Source: Sphingobacterium cellulitidis (lineage in GTDB: Bacteria > Bacteroidota > Bacteroidia > Sphingobacteriales > Sphingobacteriaceae). Taken from it: a stretch of DNA of 64,000 nt. The DNA is taken from the NCBI GenBank assembly GCA_002245855.1, contig NOUX01000009.1, positions 158,087 through 222,086 of the forward strand, in the 5' to 3' direction. The notes beneath the pieces are model-generated. The model had not been told where the DNA came from and did not search any database. It saw only the letters and a list, made by a program, of their open reading frames with translations. Shown piece after piece: positions 63,915 to 64,000 of the stretch (its first letter is position 1; each line of letters opens with the position of its first letter). The translations under genes and the position numbers were made by a program.

Positions 63915-64000
63915 ATTCCTTTGCCCGGGGTATTTCTTCTATAAATTTTCTCCTTAAAATTCCCAAATCTATTCCTGCTATTAATTCAGTGTTCTGTATC
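63915..64000. other. Window end, no feature seen
   Basis: 86 bases after the last gene with no recognisable start of another gene. Confidence 0.4.

Noticed and set aside
1-64000. CRISPR array, restriction-modification or abortive-infection locus
   Set aside because: No regularly spaced short repeats, no Cas, methylase or restriction motifs were seen; the only tandem repeat has 224-bp units without variable spacers.

Overview
The window looks like a chromosomal segment of a Sphingobacteriaceae bacterium (phylum Bacteroidota, probably Sphingobacterium or a close relative). The reasons are SusC/SusD genes, the lipoprotein-type TamB/TamL pair, a CTnDOT-like mobile-element module, start regions without strong ribosome binding sites, and many TAnnTTTG -7 promoter boxes. 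Identification rests on reading protein sequence and motifs by eye; no database search was made.

Layout. 1-~8200 is the end of an integrative conjugative element. It holds a cut-off MauE/DoxX-like membrane protein gene and an AraC regulator, then a leftward block rteC / small HTH (Xis-like) / DUF4099-DUF3945 protein / topoisomerase III / ORF6N protein, which has the order of the CTnDOT excision module. No integrase is present at this end. 8327-8848 is a 224-bp tandem repeat, followed by an orphan leucine-rich gene. 9787-19787 is ordinary chromosome: a serine hydrolase, an ADPRibase-Mn-like phosphoesterase, tryptophanase, a Gfo/Idh/MocA oxidoreductase, an ankyrin protein, CutC and several hypotheticals. 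19888-23090 has a 59-residue basic protein, tRNA-Cys, three paralogous outer-membrane barrels and a palindromic intergenic repeat. 23152-26682 is the str operon (rpsL-rpsG-fusA-rpsJ), followed by rnr, a Fur-family regulator, a transaldolase, an MFS exporter, a retropepsin-like protein, mdh, and the tamB-tamL operon (33808-41407).

42901-47257 is the most interesting part: a sulfane-sulfur/persulfide module. It has a TauE/SafE exporter divergent from two YeeE/YedE-type proteins, a single-domain rhodanese, a CstB-like persulfide dioxygenase fused to a pseudo-rhodanese and an active rhodanese, and a Crp-family regulator with a C-x5-CC cysteine cluster. Three of its promoters carry a 16-bp site resembling AGTAAC-N4-GTTACT, centred exactly 29.5 bp upstream of the first base of a TAnnTTTG-like box. 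This suggests one activator, probably the Crp protein, working at a class II position. A TolC/RND/adaptor efflux operon with a TlpA-like thioredoxin lipoprotein (47316-54056) follows in the same direction and may belong to the same response.

54304-63914 is a polysaccharide-utilisation-type locus (IPT/NHL lipoprotein, SusC, SusD, a DUF1735-type lipoprotein, an Ig-like/carbohydrate-binding lipoprotein) with no recognisable glycoside hydrolase in view. An unrecognised secreted protein follows behind its own terminator.
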